From: Pelomonas sp. Root405
GTDB taxonomy: Bacteria; Pseudomonadota; Gammaproteobacteria; Burkholderiales; Burkholderiaceae_C
DNA: 64,000 nucleotides
Reading direction: 5' to 3'
Assembly: GCF_001425165.1 (NCBI RefSeq)
Contig: NZ_LMDU01000005.1
Span: 16,040 to 80,039, forward strand
Both the position numbers and the translations under genes were made by a program. A model generated the notes under the pieces. That model saw nothing but the letters and a program-made list of their open reading frames with translations. It did not search any database and was not told where the DNA came from. Within the stretch, counting starts at the first letter, position 1. Each line of letters begins with the position of its first letter. Shown piece after piece: positions 34,800-42,595 of the stretch.

Positions 34800-35446
34800 C
34801 GACCATCACCTCGTTCTCGCACCGCTGCGACCGGCTGCTGCTGCGCGAGTTCGTCGCTGGCGATTCGGCCGACATCCAGCGGCTGCACGCCGACCCGCGC
34901 GTTCGCGCCTTGCTGCCCGACGAGCAGCCGCTGCACGAGGCACGCTGGGCGGAGGAGTTCGCGTTCTGTCTGGGCGATTTCTATCGCCGCCACCCCGGCC
35001 TGGGCATCTGGCGCTGTGCGGTGCCGGCGGACGACGGTGCCGAGCGCTTTGCCGGCTGGTTCAGCCTGATGCCCGTGCAGGCAAGCCCTGACAACGAGGC
35101 GTTCGGCTTGCGTGCCGACGATGTCGAGTTGGGCAGCCGGCTGACCCCCGAGCACTGGGGCAGCGGCCTGGCGCTGAGCGGCGGCGAGGTGCTGCTGCGC
35201 CACGCCTTTGTGAGCCTGGGCCTGCGCACCGTCTGGGGCATCTGCCACCCCGAAAACCGCGCTGCCCGTGGCTGCCTGGCCGCGCTCGGCTTCACGCCAC
35301 GCAGCCGCGCGCCCTACGAGGGCCAGCTGTCCGACTACCACGCCCTGGACGCCGCGACCTGGTCGCACGTTCAGGTGCTCAGCCGCAGGGACCGCCTGCG
35401 CCGCCAGCGGCGCGCCACGCTGCCATCCACCTTGAGTCCACCATGA
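34796..35446 (+). CDS. GNAT-family N-acetyltransferase (RimJ/RimL-like)
   Basis: ATG 34796 (MTTITSFSHRCDRLLLREFV) overlaps the FliO-like stop (ATGA). The 216-aa protein follows the GNAT_3 pattern: RLLLREFVAGDSADIQRLHA at the start, a central strand ELGSRLTPEHWGSGLALSGG corresponding to the acetyl-CoA loop, and the C-terminal VWGICHPENRAARGCLAALG signature. A basic C-terminal tail is extra. It may acetylate a T3SS component or effector, or a small molecule; its lock-step position between sctU and the next gene argues for a T3SS-linked role. Confidence 0.8.
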   Translation: MTTITSFSHRCDRLLLREFVAGDSADIQRLHADPRVRALLPDEQPLHEARWAEEFAFCLGDFYRRHPGLGIWRCAVPADDGAERFAGWFSLMPVQASPDNEAFGLRADDVELGSRLTPEHWGSGLALSGGEVLLRHAFVSLGLRTVWGICHPENRAARGCLAALGFTPRSRAPYEGQLSDYHALDAATWSHVQVLSRRDRLRRQRRATLPSTLSPP

Positions 35447-36144
35447 CCCGCTCCACCAACCCCCACACCTGGCAGGACGCCCTGGCCGCCCGCCTGACGC
35501 AAGCCCTGACCCTGTCGCGCCTGGCGCATGCCCCGTTGTCCGATGGCGCTGGTGAGGCGACCGGCACGCGCTGGCGGCTGCCGGCGCGCGCCGTGCAAAT
35601 TGGCAACGTGCCCGCGGCGGCGCTGGCTGAGATGCTGGGCGCCGGCAAGCCCGCCGCGCACGGCGAACTGGCCAAACGCTGTCTGCAGCAGTTCCGTCAG
35701 ATGGACGCCCACTTGACGCAGGACGACGACCTCGGCCGCGCGCTGGCGGCCTACCTCGGCGCCTGCCGTCAGGCCTTTGACCAGCAGCCGCTGAGTGCAG
35801 AGCGCTGGCAGGCCATCACGCAGTGGCTCAGGGCCTGGGTCATCGACGAACTGCCCTGGGAGGACGTGCCGCTGGCGGAGCGTCAAGACGTCTTCGAGCG
35901 CTTCGCGACGCTGGCGGTCGCGCTGGGCGAGTGGACCGTGCAGGCCAGCCGCCAGGGCGGCGCCAACCCGGCCTCGGCCACCTGGATGGCGCGCAACAGC
36001 CTGAAGGCGCAACTCGGGCTGGACCTGCCCGCGTTGTGCGCTGTGTTGAGGGGTTTGGATGGGTCCATTGCGGCCAACCCTAGCGTCAACGGCGCCGAAT
36101 TAGGAGCAGCCGCAGATAGGCAGCGCGGGGCCGACCCCGTTTAA
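35443..36144 (+). CDS. T3SS-operon hypothetical protein, DUF6683-like (233 aa)
   Basis: Starts MTRSTNPHTWQDALAARLTQ and overlaps the GNAT stop (ATGA). The central helices (LTQDDDLGRALAAYLGACRQ ... AERQDVFERFATLAVALGEW) follow the same spacing as the two exported DUF6683-like proteins at 38456 and 42595, so this looks like a cytosolic, divergent member of that family. It lacks a signal peptide. The last 25 or so codons (GSIAANPSVNGAELGAAADR) are encoded by the promoter module at 36068-36145, and the TAA stop lies inside its -10-like box. Confidence 0.6.
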   Translation: MTRSTNPHTWQDALAARLTQALTLSRLAHAPLSDGAGEATGTRWRLPARAVQIGNVPAAALAEMLGAGKPAAHGELAKRCLQQFRQMDAHLTQDDDLGRALAAYLGACRQAFDQQPLSAERWQAITQWLRAWVIDELPWEDVPLAERQDVFERFATLAVALGEWTVQASRQGGANPASATWMARNSLKAQLGLDLPALCAVLRGLDGSIAANPSVNGAELGAAADRQRGADPV

Positions 36145-36145
36145 T
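36068..36145 (+). promoter_or_regulatory. 78-bp T3SS-substrate promoter module, copy 4
   Basis: Begins TTGCGGCCAACCCTAGC, identical over 17 nt to copy 1 except one base; CGAATT at module positions 29-34, AGCCGCAG at 41-48 and a -10-like TTTAAT at 73-78 (36140-36145) keep exact register with the three other copies. Positions 18-28 have diverged. It reads toward the 227-aa secreted-protein gene and implies a leader of roughly 155 nt. Confidence 0.6.
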
Positions 36146-36203
36146 TCAATCCGTCAGCGCCGCAGAGTTTGGTCAAGAAAACCTTGCCGACAAGACACGC
36201 AGC

Positions 36204-36237
36204 GAATCCGGTGTTTTCTTCAGTCGCCTCCGGATTC
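36204..36237 (+). other. Leader hairpin 1 (GAATCCGG inverted repeat)
   Basis: Perfect 8-bp inverted repeat, GAATCCGG (36204-36211) and CCGGATTC (36230-36237), with an 18-nt loop, in the presumed leader of the 227-aa secreted-protein gene. It could also be a protein-binding dyad. Confidence 0.45.
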
Positions 36238-36260
36238 AGATGCTCTGAACTCAATCAATC

Positions 36261-36285
36261 GTTGCGGCAGTTTTGCCGCGCAACC
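36261..36285 (+). other. Leader hairpin 2 just upstream of the SD
   Basis: GTTGCGGCA, a 4-nt loop, then TGCCGC-GCAAC (one bulged G) form a stable stem ending about 22 nt before ATG 36308. Such a stem could protect the mRNA or regulate access to the SD GGAGA. Confidence 0.45.
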
Positions 36286-36307
36286 CAACATTCTTTTGGA
36301 GATCAAC

Positions 36308-36991
36308 ATGGGATCAGCAGTTAGCAGCGTTTTCGGTGGCGGCGGCGCCGGCGGCATCCTCGGCTCGATCGGCGGCATCGTCGGCGGCATCTTTGGTGGC
36401 CCGCTCGGCGCCATGATTGGCCAGGCCATCGGCGGCATGCTGCAGCAGGCCCTGGGCGATGCAACCAAGCAAGCCGTGGACACCCTGCAGAAGGAACATG
36501 GCATGCCCAAGTTCCTGGCCGAAGAGGTCAAGGGCAAGATCGACGGCGCGGTGCAGAACCTGCTCAGCCAGAGCCAGCAAGGCGTGACCCCCGAAGCCGC
36601 CGGCCAGGCCAAGGCCGCTGCCGGCGACTGGATGGACCAGTTCATCCAGGACGCCGCCAAGCAGATCGTTGCCGAAGTCACCAAGGAACTCAAGGGCGAA
36701 GGCAAGGACAGCGGCAAGGCCTCGGCCGAAAGCTGGCTGGTCGCCATCGCCAAGGCCATGGGCAAGACCATGGGCGAGCGCGCCGGCAAGCTGGTCGACC
36801 TGAGCCAACGCATCGCCAACACCAAGACGGGTGGCGGCAACGAGGCCCAGCAAGAAGCTGCCAAGGAAATGCAGAAGCTGAATGCCGAGTTCCAGGCCAC
36901 GTCGCAGGAGTTCAGCCTGCTGCAGAACACCTTCTCGACGGCCATCAAGGCCATCGGTGAAGCCATGTCCTCGGTCGCTCGCAAGCAGTAA
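36308..36991 (+). CDS. Probable T3SS-secreted filament/translocator-type protein (227 aa)
   Basis: ATG 36308 has a strong SD (GGAGA, 5-nt spacing); the in-frame TTG 36296 is rejected. The N-terminal 60 residues form a Gly/Ile/Val-rich hydrophobic segment with glycine-zipper repeats (GILGSIGGIVGGIFGGPLGA), able to insert into membranes. The rest is helical and amphipathic, with no Cys. The C-terminal helix (FSLLQNTFSTAIKAIGEAMS, then SVARKQ) shares 12 of 26 residues with the C-terminus of the SctF-like protein. It lies in a single-gene unit with its own promoter module and a strong terminator, as expected for an abundant secreted subunit. Filament versus pore-forming translocator is undecided. 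Confidence 0.65.
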   Translation: MGSAVSSVFGGGGAGGILGSIGGIVGGIFGGPLGAMIGQAIGGMLQQALGDATKQAVDTLQKEHGMPKFLAEEVKGKIDGAVQNLLSQSQQGVTPEAAGQAKAAAGDWMDQFIQDAAKQIVAEVTKELKGEGKDSGKASAESWLVAIAKAMGKTMGERAGKLVDLSQRIANTKTGGGNEAQQEAAKEMQKLNAEFQATSQEFSLLQNTFSTAIKAIGEAMSSVARKQ

Positions 36992-37009
36992 TCGCTTCAA
37001 CCCCGAACG

Positions 37010-37040
37010 CCGGAGTGCTGCAAGAGCACTCCGGTTTTTT
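37010..37040 (+). terminator. Strong rho-independent terminator
   Basis: A perfect 10-bp stem, CCGGAGTGCT (37010-37019) and AGCACTCCGG (37025-37034), with a 5-nt loop followed by TTTTTT. It ends the transcript of the 227-aa secreted protein. Confidence 0.95.
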
Positions 37041-37060
37041 GCCATTTCCCGCGCCAACAC

Positions 37061-38404
37061 ATGACTGCCAGATCCCTGCCCCCCGCACCTGCTCCGTCGA
37101 ACACCCTGAAAGCCAGCTTCGTTGGTTTTGCGGTCGCGATGCTGCAGGCCTGCGGCGGCGGCGGTGGCTCTGGCGACAGCGCGCCGGCGCCCACCCCTGC
37201 GCCGACGCCGGCACCTGCGCCCACGCCCGCGCCTGCACCCACGCCTGCGCCTGCGCCGACGCCGGCACCTGCGCCCGCACCCGCACCCACCCCTGCGCCC
37301 GCACCCACCCCTGCGCCGACGCCAGCACCTACACCCGCGCCGGCCCCCACCCCCGGCACGCCGCCCGTTTACACCTACGCCAGCCGCACGCTGCCCGGCC
37401 GCCTGCTCGTCAACGCGCCCGACGGGCGGGCCGCGCGGTTGATGGATTTGTCCACCGGCATGCAGACCGGCCTGCCCGGATCGGCCACCGCGAGCTTCGA
37501 TGTCTGGTCCGTCGCCCAGGGCGGCGGGACGCTGGTGCGCCTGACGCGCAACACCGGTGAGAGCAGTTACCCGGTCACGCTGTTCGATGCCACCACGCTG
37601 GCGGCGCGCGGCGGTGCGCTGGCGGTGTCCGACCTCCTTGGCCTGAGCGAGCCGGCCGTGTCAGCCGATGGCCGCTGGGTGCTGGCCCAGTACGGCGACG
37701 ATTTCCGTACCGAACGCCGGCTGACCGTGCTGGACGCGCTGACCATGTCGGTCAGCAAGCGCGGCTCGCAGCTGGACGGCGCCACCGTCACCGGCGAACC
37801 CCAGGCCTGGCTGCCCGACGGCCGCTACCTCTACCTGAAGGCCAACGAGCTCTGGCGCTCGTCACCGGCCGCCACGACGTCAGAGCTGGTCGCCCGCCTG
37901 GCGCTGCCGCCCAACGATGCCGTCGATGACACCAGCTATGTCGCCGGTCAGAGCAGTCTGGCCGTCAGCCCCGACGGCAGCAAGATCGCGCTGACCTGGC
38001 GCGTCAAGCGCCGCAACGACATGGACACGCACATCTTCACGGCCAATGTCGATGGCAGCGATCTGCGCCAGATGACGGCCGTGGCCGACGCGACGAGCCC
38101 GCTGGCGCATTGGTTCGGCAGCCCGACGTGGTCGCCCGACGGCCAGTGGCTGGCCTTTGTGCACTACATGAGCGGCAGCTCGGCGGAAGCGGTCTTCCCG
38201 CAGTCGGAGATCGGCGCTTCCCGCATCGTCGGCACCACGGGTTGCGCCACCAGCCCCGTCTATGTGCTGCCGGCAGCGCAAGCCCAGCCGCTGGCCTTCA
38301 CCTGGCCGAACGTGAAGCACGATTTCGCCGTGAAGATGCAGGCGATGACCGGCGGAACTGGGGAGTGGGTCACGACCTGTTCCACGGTACGCTGGCTGCC
38401 ATGA
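37061..38404 (+). CDS. Lipoprotein with Pro/Ala/Thr linker and beta-propeller domain
   Basis: A 447-aa protein with an N-terminal hydrophobic stretch ending in a lipobox-like VAMLQACGGGG, so probably a lipoprotein. Residues about 45-100 are a low-complexity Pro-Ala-Thr spacer, consistent with a surface stalk. The rest contains TolB/WD40-like propeller blades (EPAVSADGRWVLAQYGDD, SLAVSPDGSKIALTWR, SPTWSPDGQWLAFVHYM). TolB-like propellers bind proteins or carbohydrates; the ligand here is unknown. The start lies just past the terminator of the upstream gene. Confidence 0.75.
   Translation: MTARSLPPAPAPSNTLKASFVGFAVAMLQACGGGGGSGDSAPAPTPAPTPAPAPTPAPAPTPAPAPTPAPAPAPAPTPAPAPTPAPTPAPTPAPAPTPGTPPVYTYASRTLPGRLLVNAPDGRAARLMDLSTGMQTGLPGSATASFDVWSVAQGGGTLVRLTRNTGESSYPVTLFDATTLAARGGALAVSDLLGLSEPAVSADGRWVLAQYGDDFRTERRLTVLDALTMSVSKRGSQLDGATVTGEPQAWLPDGRYLYLKANELWRSSPAATTSELVARLALPPNDAVDDTSYVAGQSSLAVSPDGSKIALTWRVKRRNDMDTHIFTANVDGSDLRQMTAVADATSPLAHWFGSPTWSPDGQWLAFVHYMSGSSAEAVFPQSEIGASRIVGTTGCATSPVYVLPAAQAQPLAFTWPNVKHDFAVKMQAMTGGTGEWVTTCSTVRWLP
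37180..37356 (+). repeat. Low-complexity (PAPT)n coding repeat
   Basis: A run of imperfect repeats of CCCACGCCTGCGCCTGCG-type units encodes alternating Pro-Ala-Pro-Thr. Such tracts change length by slippage and usually serve as flexible or wall-spanning linkers. Confidence 0.85.
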
Positions 38405-38455
38405 CGCCGCCGCCATCCCTTGCGGTCGGCCCGTGACTTGATGCAGAGGACCTTG

Positions 38456-39184
38456 ATGATCAACGCCGTTGCGAGCCGGGCGACCCGCCCGGCATTCCTT
38501 CGCCGAGCCTGCACCGCCTTTGCGGCGGTGGCTTGCCTGGCCGTGTTGCCGGCCCGCGCCCAATACATCATGGAGTTCGCGCAGACCTACAACGCGCCGA
38601 CGTCGAACTTCATCAGCACCACCTTCCTGAACCAGCAGTCGCTGATCAACGCCACGCACCCGAACGCGCAGCAGGCGGCCCGCCAGCCGCAGCCTCCGCT
38701 CGGTGCGCCGCAGGTGGAGCGCAACGCGGCCGAGCTGGCGCAGGCCGTGCCGGCCGCACAGCGCGCCAAGCTGGAGAAGATCTACGCCCAGCTGATGCCG
38801 GGCTATCACCAGCTTGAGCAAAAACTCGGCTGGCCCAAGGACGATGTCGGTGGCGCCATCGCCGCGGTCGTGGCGGGCAACTACATGGCCATGACCGGCA
38901 CGGAGCTCAGCGATGAGAGCGTGGCAGCTGCCGGCCACCAGCTGCGCAACAGCGCGTCGGTGCAGCAGATGCTCGCCCAGCTCAGCCCGCAGGACCGGCG
39001 CCGCCTGTACGAGCAATGCGCGATGCTGGGTACCTTCATGGCGCTTGCCAACAAGACCACCCAGCAGCAGCCCGCCAACGTCGTGGCCAATCTGCGGCAA
39101 TCCGCCCGCGAGAACCTGCGCGTCATCCTGGGCAGCTCGGCCGACACCGTGCGCTTCACGAGTCAAGGCTTGCAGCTGCGCTGA
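38456..39184 (+). CDS. Exported DUF6683-like protein A (242 aa)
   Basis: ATG 38456 (MINAVASRATRPAFLRRACT) has AGAGGA upstream; an ATG at 38441 is possible. A Sec signal peptide ends near PARA-Q. The mature protein contains LGWPKDDVGGAIAAVVAGNY and LSPQDRRRLYEQCAMLGTFM, signatures that I associate with the uncharacterised DUF6683 family. It opens a four-gene block, A - paralog 1 - paralog 2 - B, of exported proteins on one strand. Function unknown. Confidence 0.7.
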   Translation: MINAVASRATRPAFLRRACTAFAAVACLAVLPARAQYIMEFAQTYNAPTSNFISTTFLNQQSLINATHPNAQQAARQPQPPLGAPQVERNAAELAQAVPAAQRAKLEKIYAQLMPGYHQLEQKLGWPKDDVGGAIAAVVAGNYMAMTGTELSDESVAAAGHQLRNSASVQQMLAQLSPQDRRRLYEQCAMLGTFMALANKTTQQQPANVVANLRQSARENLRVILGSSADTVRFTSQGLQLR

Positions 39185-39294
39185 GGCGTCCGTCGCGATG
39201 ACCGGCCGGCCCGCGGTGCGCCGTGAAGCAGGCAACGCGTGGAGTCGTTAGCAATTCATGGGCGAGCCTGTATGAATCGCCTGACACGCCCCAC

Positions 39295-40950
39295 ATGACG
39301 CAGTTTCCTGCCTGTTGCTCCCGCAGAGCGCGCCCCTTTGCCCTGTTCTCATCCGTTGCGGCGCTGGCCGCCGGATTTGCCCAGGCGGCACCCGACCCGC
39401 GAGCGCTGGCCGCGGACAAGGCAGCCGTGGAGCAGCTCGTTTCTGCGGTAAGCCTGGACGTCATGTCCGAGGCGTCGCTGAACGCTTGCGAGGACATCGG
39501 CGCACCGTCTGCCTCGGCCATGCGCGACGCCTGGGTGGCCTGGCGCGAGCGGCACCAGATCGCGCCGCTGCGCATGGTGGTGACGGGCATGCAAGAGACG
39601 CCGAAGTGGGACACGCTCATCGACCCGATGCGCCAGCGCGTGCTGGGCGACCCCGCACCCGACCAGGCTTGCGCCGCCCTCGCACGCGACTGGCAGGGCG
39701 CCGGCATGGACGTGACCGCGCTGTACCCGCTGGCGCGCCCGACAGCGCAGGCGCTGGTGACGCTGAAGGTGGTGTCACCCCCGACGCGGCCTTCCATGGC
39801 GCACGAGGCGGCGAGGGGCGAGTTCCTGCTACCCAGCCAGGTACCGGCGCTGAAGGCCAGGCATGGCGGATGGCTGGCCGTGTCCGACGAGGCCGCGCGC
39901 CGGCGGCTCGGCACCGTGTACGTCAAGGGCCGCGTGGCGCGCGAGCCCAGCCGGCCGCATCGCTTCTTCCTGCAGCAATCGCAGGGCGACCGGCATGCCG
40001 AGCAGCGCATCCACCTCGATGTCAACGCCGAGCCCTGGGTGGGCCGCGAGATCGTGCTCAGCGGCGTGGTGACCTCTTTGACGGGTGAGTCCCTGAACCT
40101 GGCCGATGCGGCCGTCGTCACGCAGACCGCGGGCCTCTTGCCCTCGCCGCTGCCGCAGGCGCCGATGGCGCGCAAGGAAGTGCTGCAGCAGCGCATCCAG
40201 ACGGCCCCTGGTGGTGGCCTGGCGCAGAAGGACCTCGTTGCCGTGGTGGTCCATGGCCAGGCCAACAACGTCAACGGCACGCGCTGGGAGGAGGACGTGC
40301 GCTACCTGCTGCGCGACGGCAGCTTCTACAACCGCACCGACGTGCCGCCCGACCAACTTGACGTGGAGGCCTCGCGCCGGCTGGAGCCGCAGCGTTGGGG
40401 CCGCTGGCGCAGCGCGGGCAAGCGCTATGAAATGCAAAGTCAGGACGACGACGCCCGACCCGAGGGCGGCTGGAAAGCCGAGCAGCATGAGCCGGTGCGG
40501 CCCTGGCCCAAGGGCGAGCGGCTGGACGGCCGCTACTCGCGCAGCAGCTTCACGGGCAGCAGCTTCTTCGGCGGGTTGTCGCGCACGCAGAGCATCCACT
40601 TCACGCGCGACGGCCGCTTCGAGCGCAGCTATTACGGCATGTCCAGCACCGGCACCCTGCAGGCCATCACGGGCACGGTGATCGGCGGATCGACTTCCGG
40701 CGACGGCAAAGGCAGCAGCGGCGTGGGCGGCGGCACGGTCGGCACGGGCCTTGGCGATGTCGGCGCGGTGAGTGGCTTCCGCAAGGACGACGGCGCCAGC
40801 CGCCGCGGCCGCTACGAGCTGGACGGCTTCACCATCACGCTGCACTACGACGACGGCCGCCGGGAGCGGCTGCTCAGCTTTCCGGTGGGCGAGGGCCAGC
40901 GTGGCGTGTACCTGCGGGATGGCAGTTATGACCGCGACAAGGCGCAGTGA
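39295..40950 (+). CDS. Exported hypothetical protein, paralog 1 (551 aa)
   Basis: ATG 39295 gives a protein beginning MTQFPACCSRRARPFALFSS with a signal peptide ending near AGFAQA. It shares long stretches with the next gene, for example ACEDIGAPSA, LEPQRWGRWRSAGK and RRGRYELDGFTITLHYDDGR, so the two arose by tandem duplication. The C-terminal part, with alternating strands and GRFERSYYG, looks like a lipocalin-type beta-barrel; the middle may be another beta domain. Not recognised as a named family. A helical N-terminal domain carries one conserved Cys (NACEDIG). Confidence 0.75.
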   Translation: MTQFPACCSRRARPFALFSSVAALAAGFAQAAPDPRALAADKAAVEQLVSAVSLDVMSEASLNACEDIGAPSASAMRDAWVAWRERHQIAPLRMVVTGMQETPKWDTLIDPMRQRVLGDPAPDQACAALARDWQGAGMDVTALYPLARPTAQALVTLKVVSPPTRPSMAHEAARGEFLLPSQVPALKARHGGWLAVSDEAARRRLGTVYVKGRVAREPSRPHRFFLQQSQGDRHAEQRIHLDVNAEPWVGREIVLSGVVTSLTGESLNLADAAVVTQTAGLLPSPLPQAPMARKEVLQQRIQTAPGGGLAQKDLVAVVVHGQANNVNGTRWEEDVRYLLRDGSFYNRTDVPPDQLDVEASRRLEPQRWGRWRSAGKRYEMQSQDDDARPEGGWKAEQHEPVRPWPKGERLDGRYSRSSFTGSSFFGGLSRTQSIHFTRDGRFERSYYGMSSTGTLQAITGTVIGGSTSGDGKGSSGVGGGTVGTGLGDVGAVSGFRKDDGASRRGRYELDGFTITLHYDDGRRERLLSFPVGEGQRGVYLRDGSYDRDKAQ

Positions 40951-42595
40951 GGCCGGCTTGGCCGCCGCCGTGTGGCTGGCGCTGCGCGGCGCTTGCGGCG
41001 CGTTGGTCACCTGTGCCGCGCTCGCTGCCACCGGTGCGCCGTCGCTCGCCAGCGACCCCGCAGCGCTGAAGGAGCTGGTCGATGCAACGCTGCTGGATGT
41101 GATGTCCGAAGCCGCCGTCGACGCCTGCGAGGACATCGGCGCGCCCTCGGCACCGCAGTTGCGCGAGACCTGGGTGGCCTGGCGCGGCCGCCACCAGCTG
41201 GCGCCGCTGCGGCAGGTGGTGGCCGGCCTTCAGCGCCGCCGCAGCGATACCAAATCGCTCGAAAGCATCACCGGGCCGATGCGCAGGCAGGTGCTGGAGG
41301 CGGCCGCCCCCGACCCGATCTGCGCCCAGCTGATGCGCGATCTGCAGACGCCGGCGATGGACGTCACAGCGCTGTATCCGCGCGCCACGGCCACGGCAGT
41401 GGCGGTGGTGCAGGGCGGGTTGGCCGCCAAGCCGGAGGCGCTGGCCATAGCCCCCGGCACGCCGCGCGGCGAGGTGATGCTGCCCAGCCAGGTGCGCGCA
41501 TTCGCGGCGCAGCACAAGGGCGGGTTCAGCTATGCCAACGCCGAAGGGGCGCGGCGCGACATCGGCTGGGTTTACGTCAAGGGACGGGTGATGCGGCGCG
41601 ACCTGGACGACCCGGACAGCGGCTACTACCTGGCCCAGATCCAGGGCGACCGGCGAGCGAGCGCGCGGGTCAACCTCACTTTCGCCGCGGAAGCATGGGT
41701 GGGCCGCGAGGTCGTGCTGCGTGGCCTGCCCAAGTCGGTGGACCGATCAATCCTGCGCCTGTCCGACGGCGCCGTGGTGACCGACCCGTCCGCGCTCACG
41801 CCGTCGCCGCTGCCGCAGGAGGCGCTGATCCGAGCGCCGGTGCCGCTCCAGCGCGTGCTGACCGCCCCGGGCCAGGGCATTCCCGACAGGGACCTGGCCG
41901 CCATCGTCATCCATGGCGAAGGCAACCACAGCAATGGCAGCACGTGGGAGGAGGACGTGCGCTTCCTGCTGCGCGACGGCTCGGCCTACCGCCGCACCGA
42001 AATGCCGCCGGACCAACTCGCCGTCACCCCCTCGCGCCAGCTCGAGCCGCAGCGCTGGGGCCGCTGGCGCAGCGCCGGCAAGGGCTACGAGATGCAGGTC
42101 CAGGACGATGACGGCCGCCCAGCCGGCGATTGGCAGGCCGTGAAGCACCATGCCGTGCGGCCCTGGCCGGCGGGCACGCGGCTGGATGGCTACTTCAGCC
42201 GCAGCAGCTTCCACGGCAACCTCTTCACCGGCAGCACCTCGTCCACGCGCGGCATCCGCTTCACGCCTGACGGCCGGTTCGAGCGCAGTCACAGCTCGCT
42301 GTCCAGCGCCGGTGGCATGGCAGCCGCCCAGGGTGCCGTGATCTCCGGGTCGTCGCGGAGTGATGGCAGCGGCAGCAGCAGCACCGCCGGTGGCACCACG
42401 GGCGGCGCAGGCGCCTTCAGCACGCGCAAGCGGGACGACGGCGCCGGCCGACGCGGGCGCTATGAACTCGACGGTTTCGTGCTGACCCTGCATTACGACG
42501 ACGGCCGCCGCGAGCGCCTGCTCAGCTTCGCCGTGTACGCAGACCAGAAGACCATCTACGTCGGCGACGGCAGCCTGCGCCGCGCCGACAAGTGA
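40928..42595 (+). CDS. Exported hypothetical protein, paralog 2 (555 aa)
   Basis: Starts at ATG 40928 (MTATRRSEAGLAAAVWLALR); ATG 40919 is also in frame. The start lies inside the end of paralog 1, an overlap of 23 nt. A signal peptide ends near PSLAS. Conserved blocks LDVMSEAAVDACEDIGAPSA, WEEDVRFLLRDGSAY and YELDGFVLTLHYDDGRRERL match paralog 1 along the full length. The Gly/Ser-rich insert near the C-terminus differs most. Same unknown function presumed, possibly as a partner or hetero-oligomer. Confidence 0.75.
   Translation: MTATRRSEAGLAAAVWLALRGACGALVTCAALAATGAPSLASDPAALKELVDATLLDVMSEAAVDACEDIGAPSAPQLRETWVAWRGRHQLAPLRQVVAGLQRRRSDTKSLESITGPMRRQVLEAAAPDPICAQLMRDLQTPAMDVTALYPRATATAVAVVQGGLAAKPEALAIAPGTPRGEVMLPSQVRAFAAQHKGGFSYANAEGARRDIGWVYVKGRVMRRDLDDPDSGYYLAQIQGDRRASARVNLTFAAEAWVGREVVLRGLPKSVDRSILRLSDGAVVTDPSALTPSPLPQEALIRAPVPLQRVLTAPGQGIPDRDLAAIVIHGEGNHSNGSTWEEDVRFLLRDGSAYRRTEMPPDQLAVTPSRQLEPQRWGRWRSAGKGYEMQVQDDDGRPAGDWQAVKHHAVRPWPAGTRLDGYFSRSSFHGNLFTGSTSSTRGIRFTPDGRFERSHSSLSSAGGMAAAQGAVISGSSRSDGSGSSSTAGGTTGGAGAFSTRKRDDGAGRRGRYELDGFVLTLHYDDGRRERLLSFAVYADQKTIYVGDGSLRRADK

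Noticed and set aside
37180..37356. A separate small gene in the Pro/Ala repeat region on the minus strand (Gly-Ala-Val repeats)
   Set aside because: It is the reverse reading of the (PAPT)n linker of the lipoprotein gene; repetitive composition keeps all frames open.
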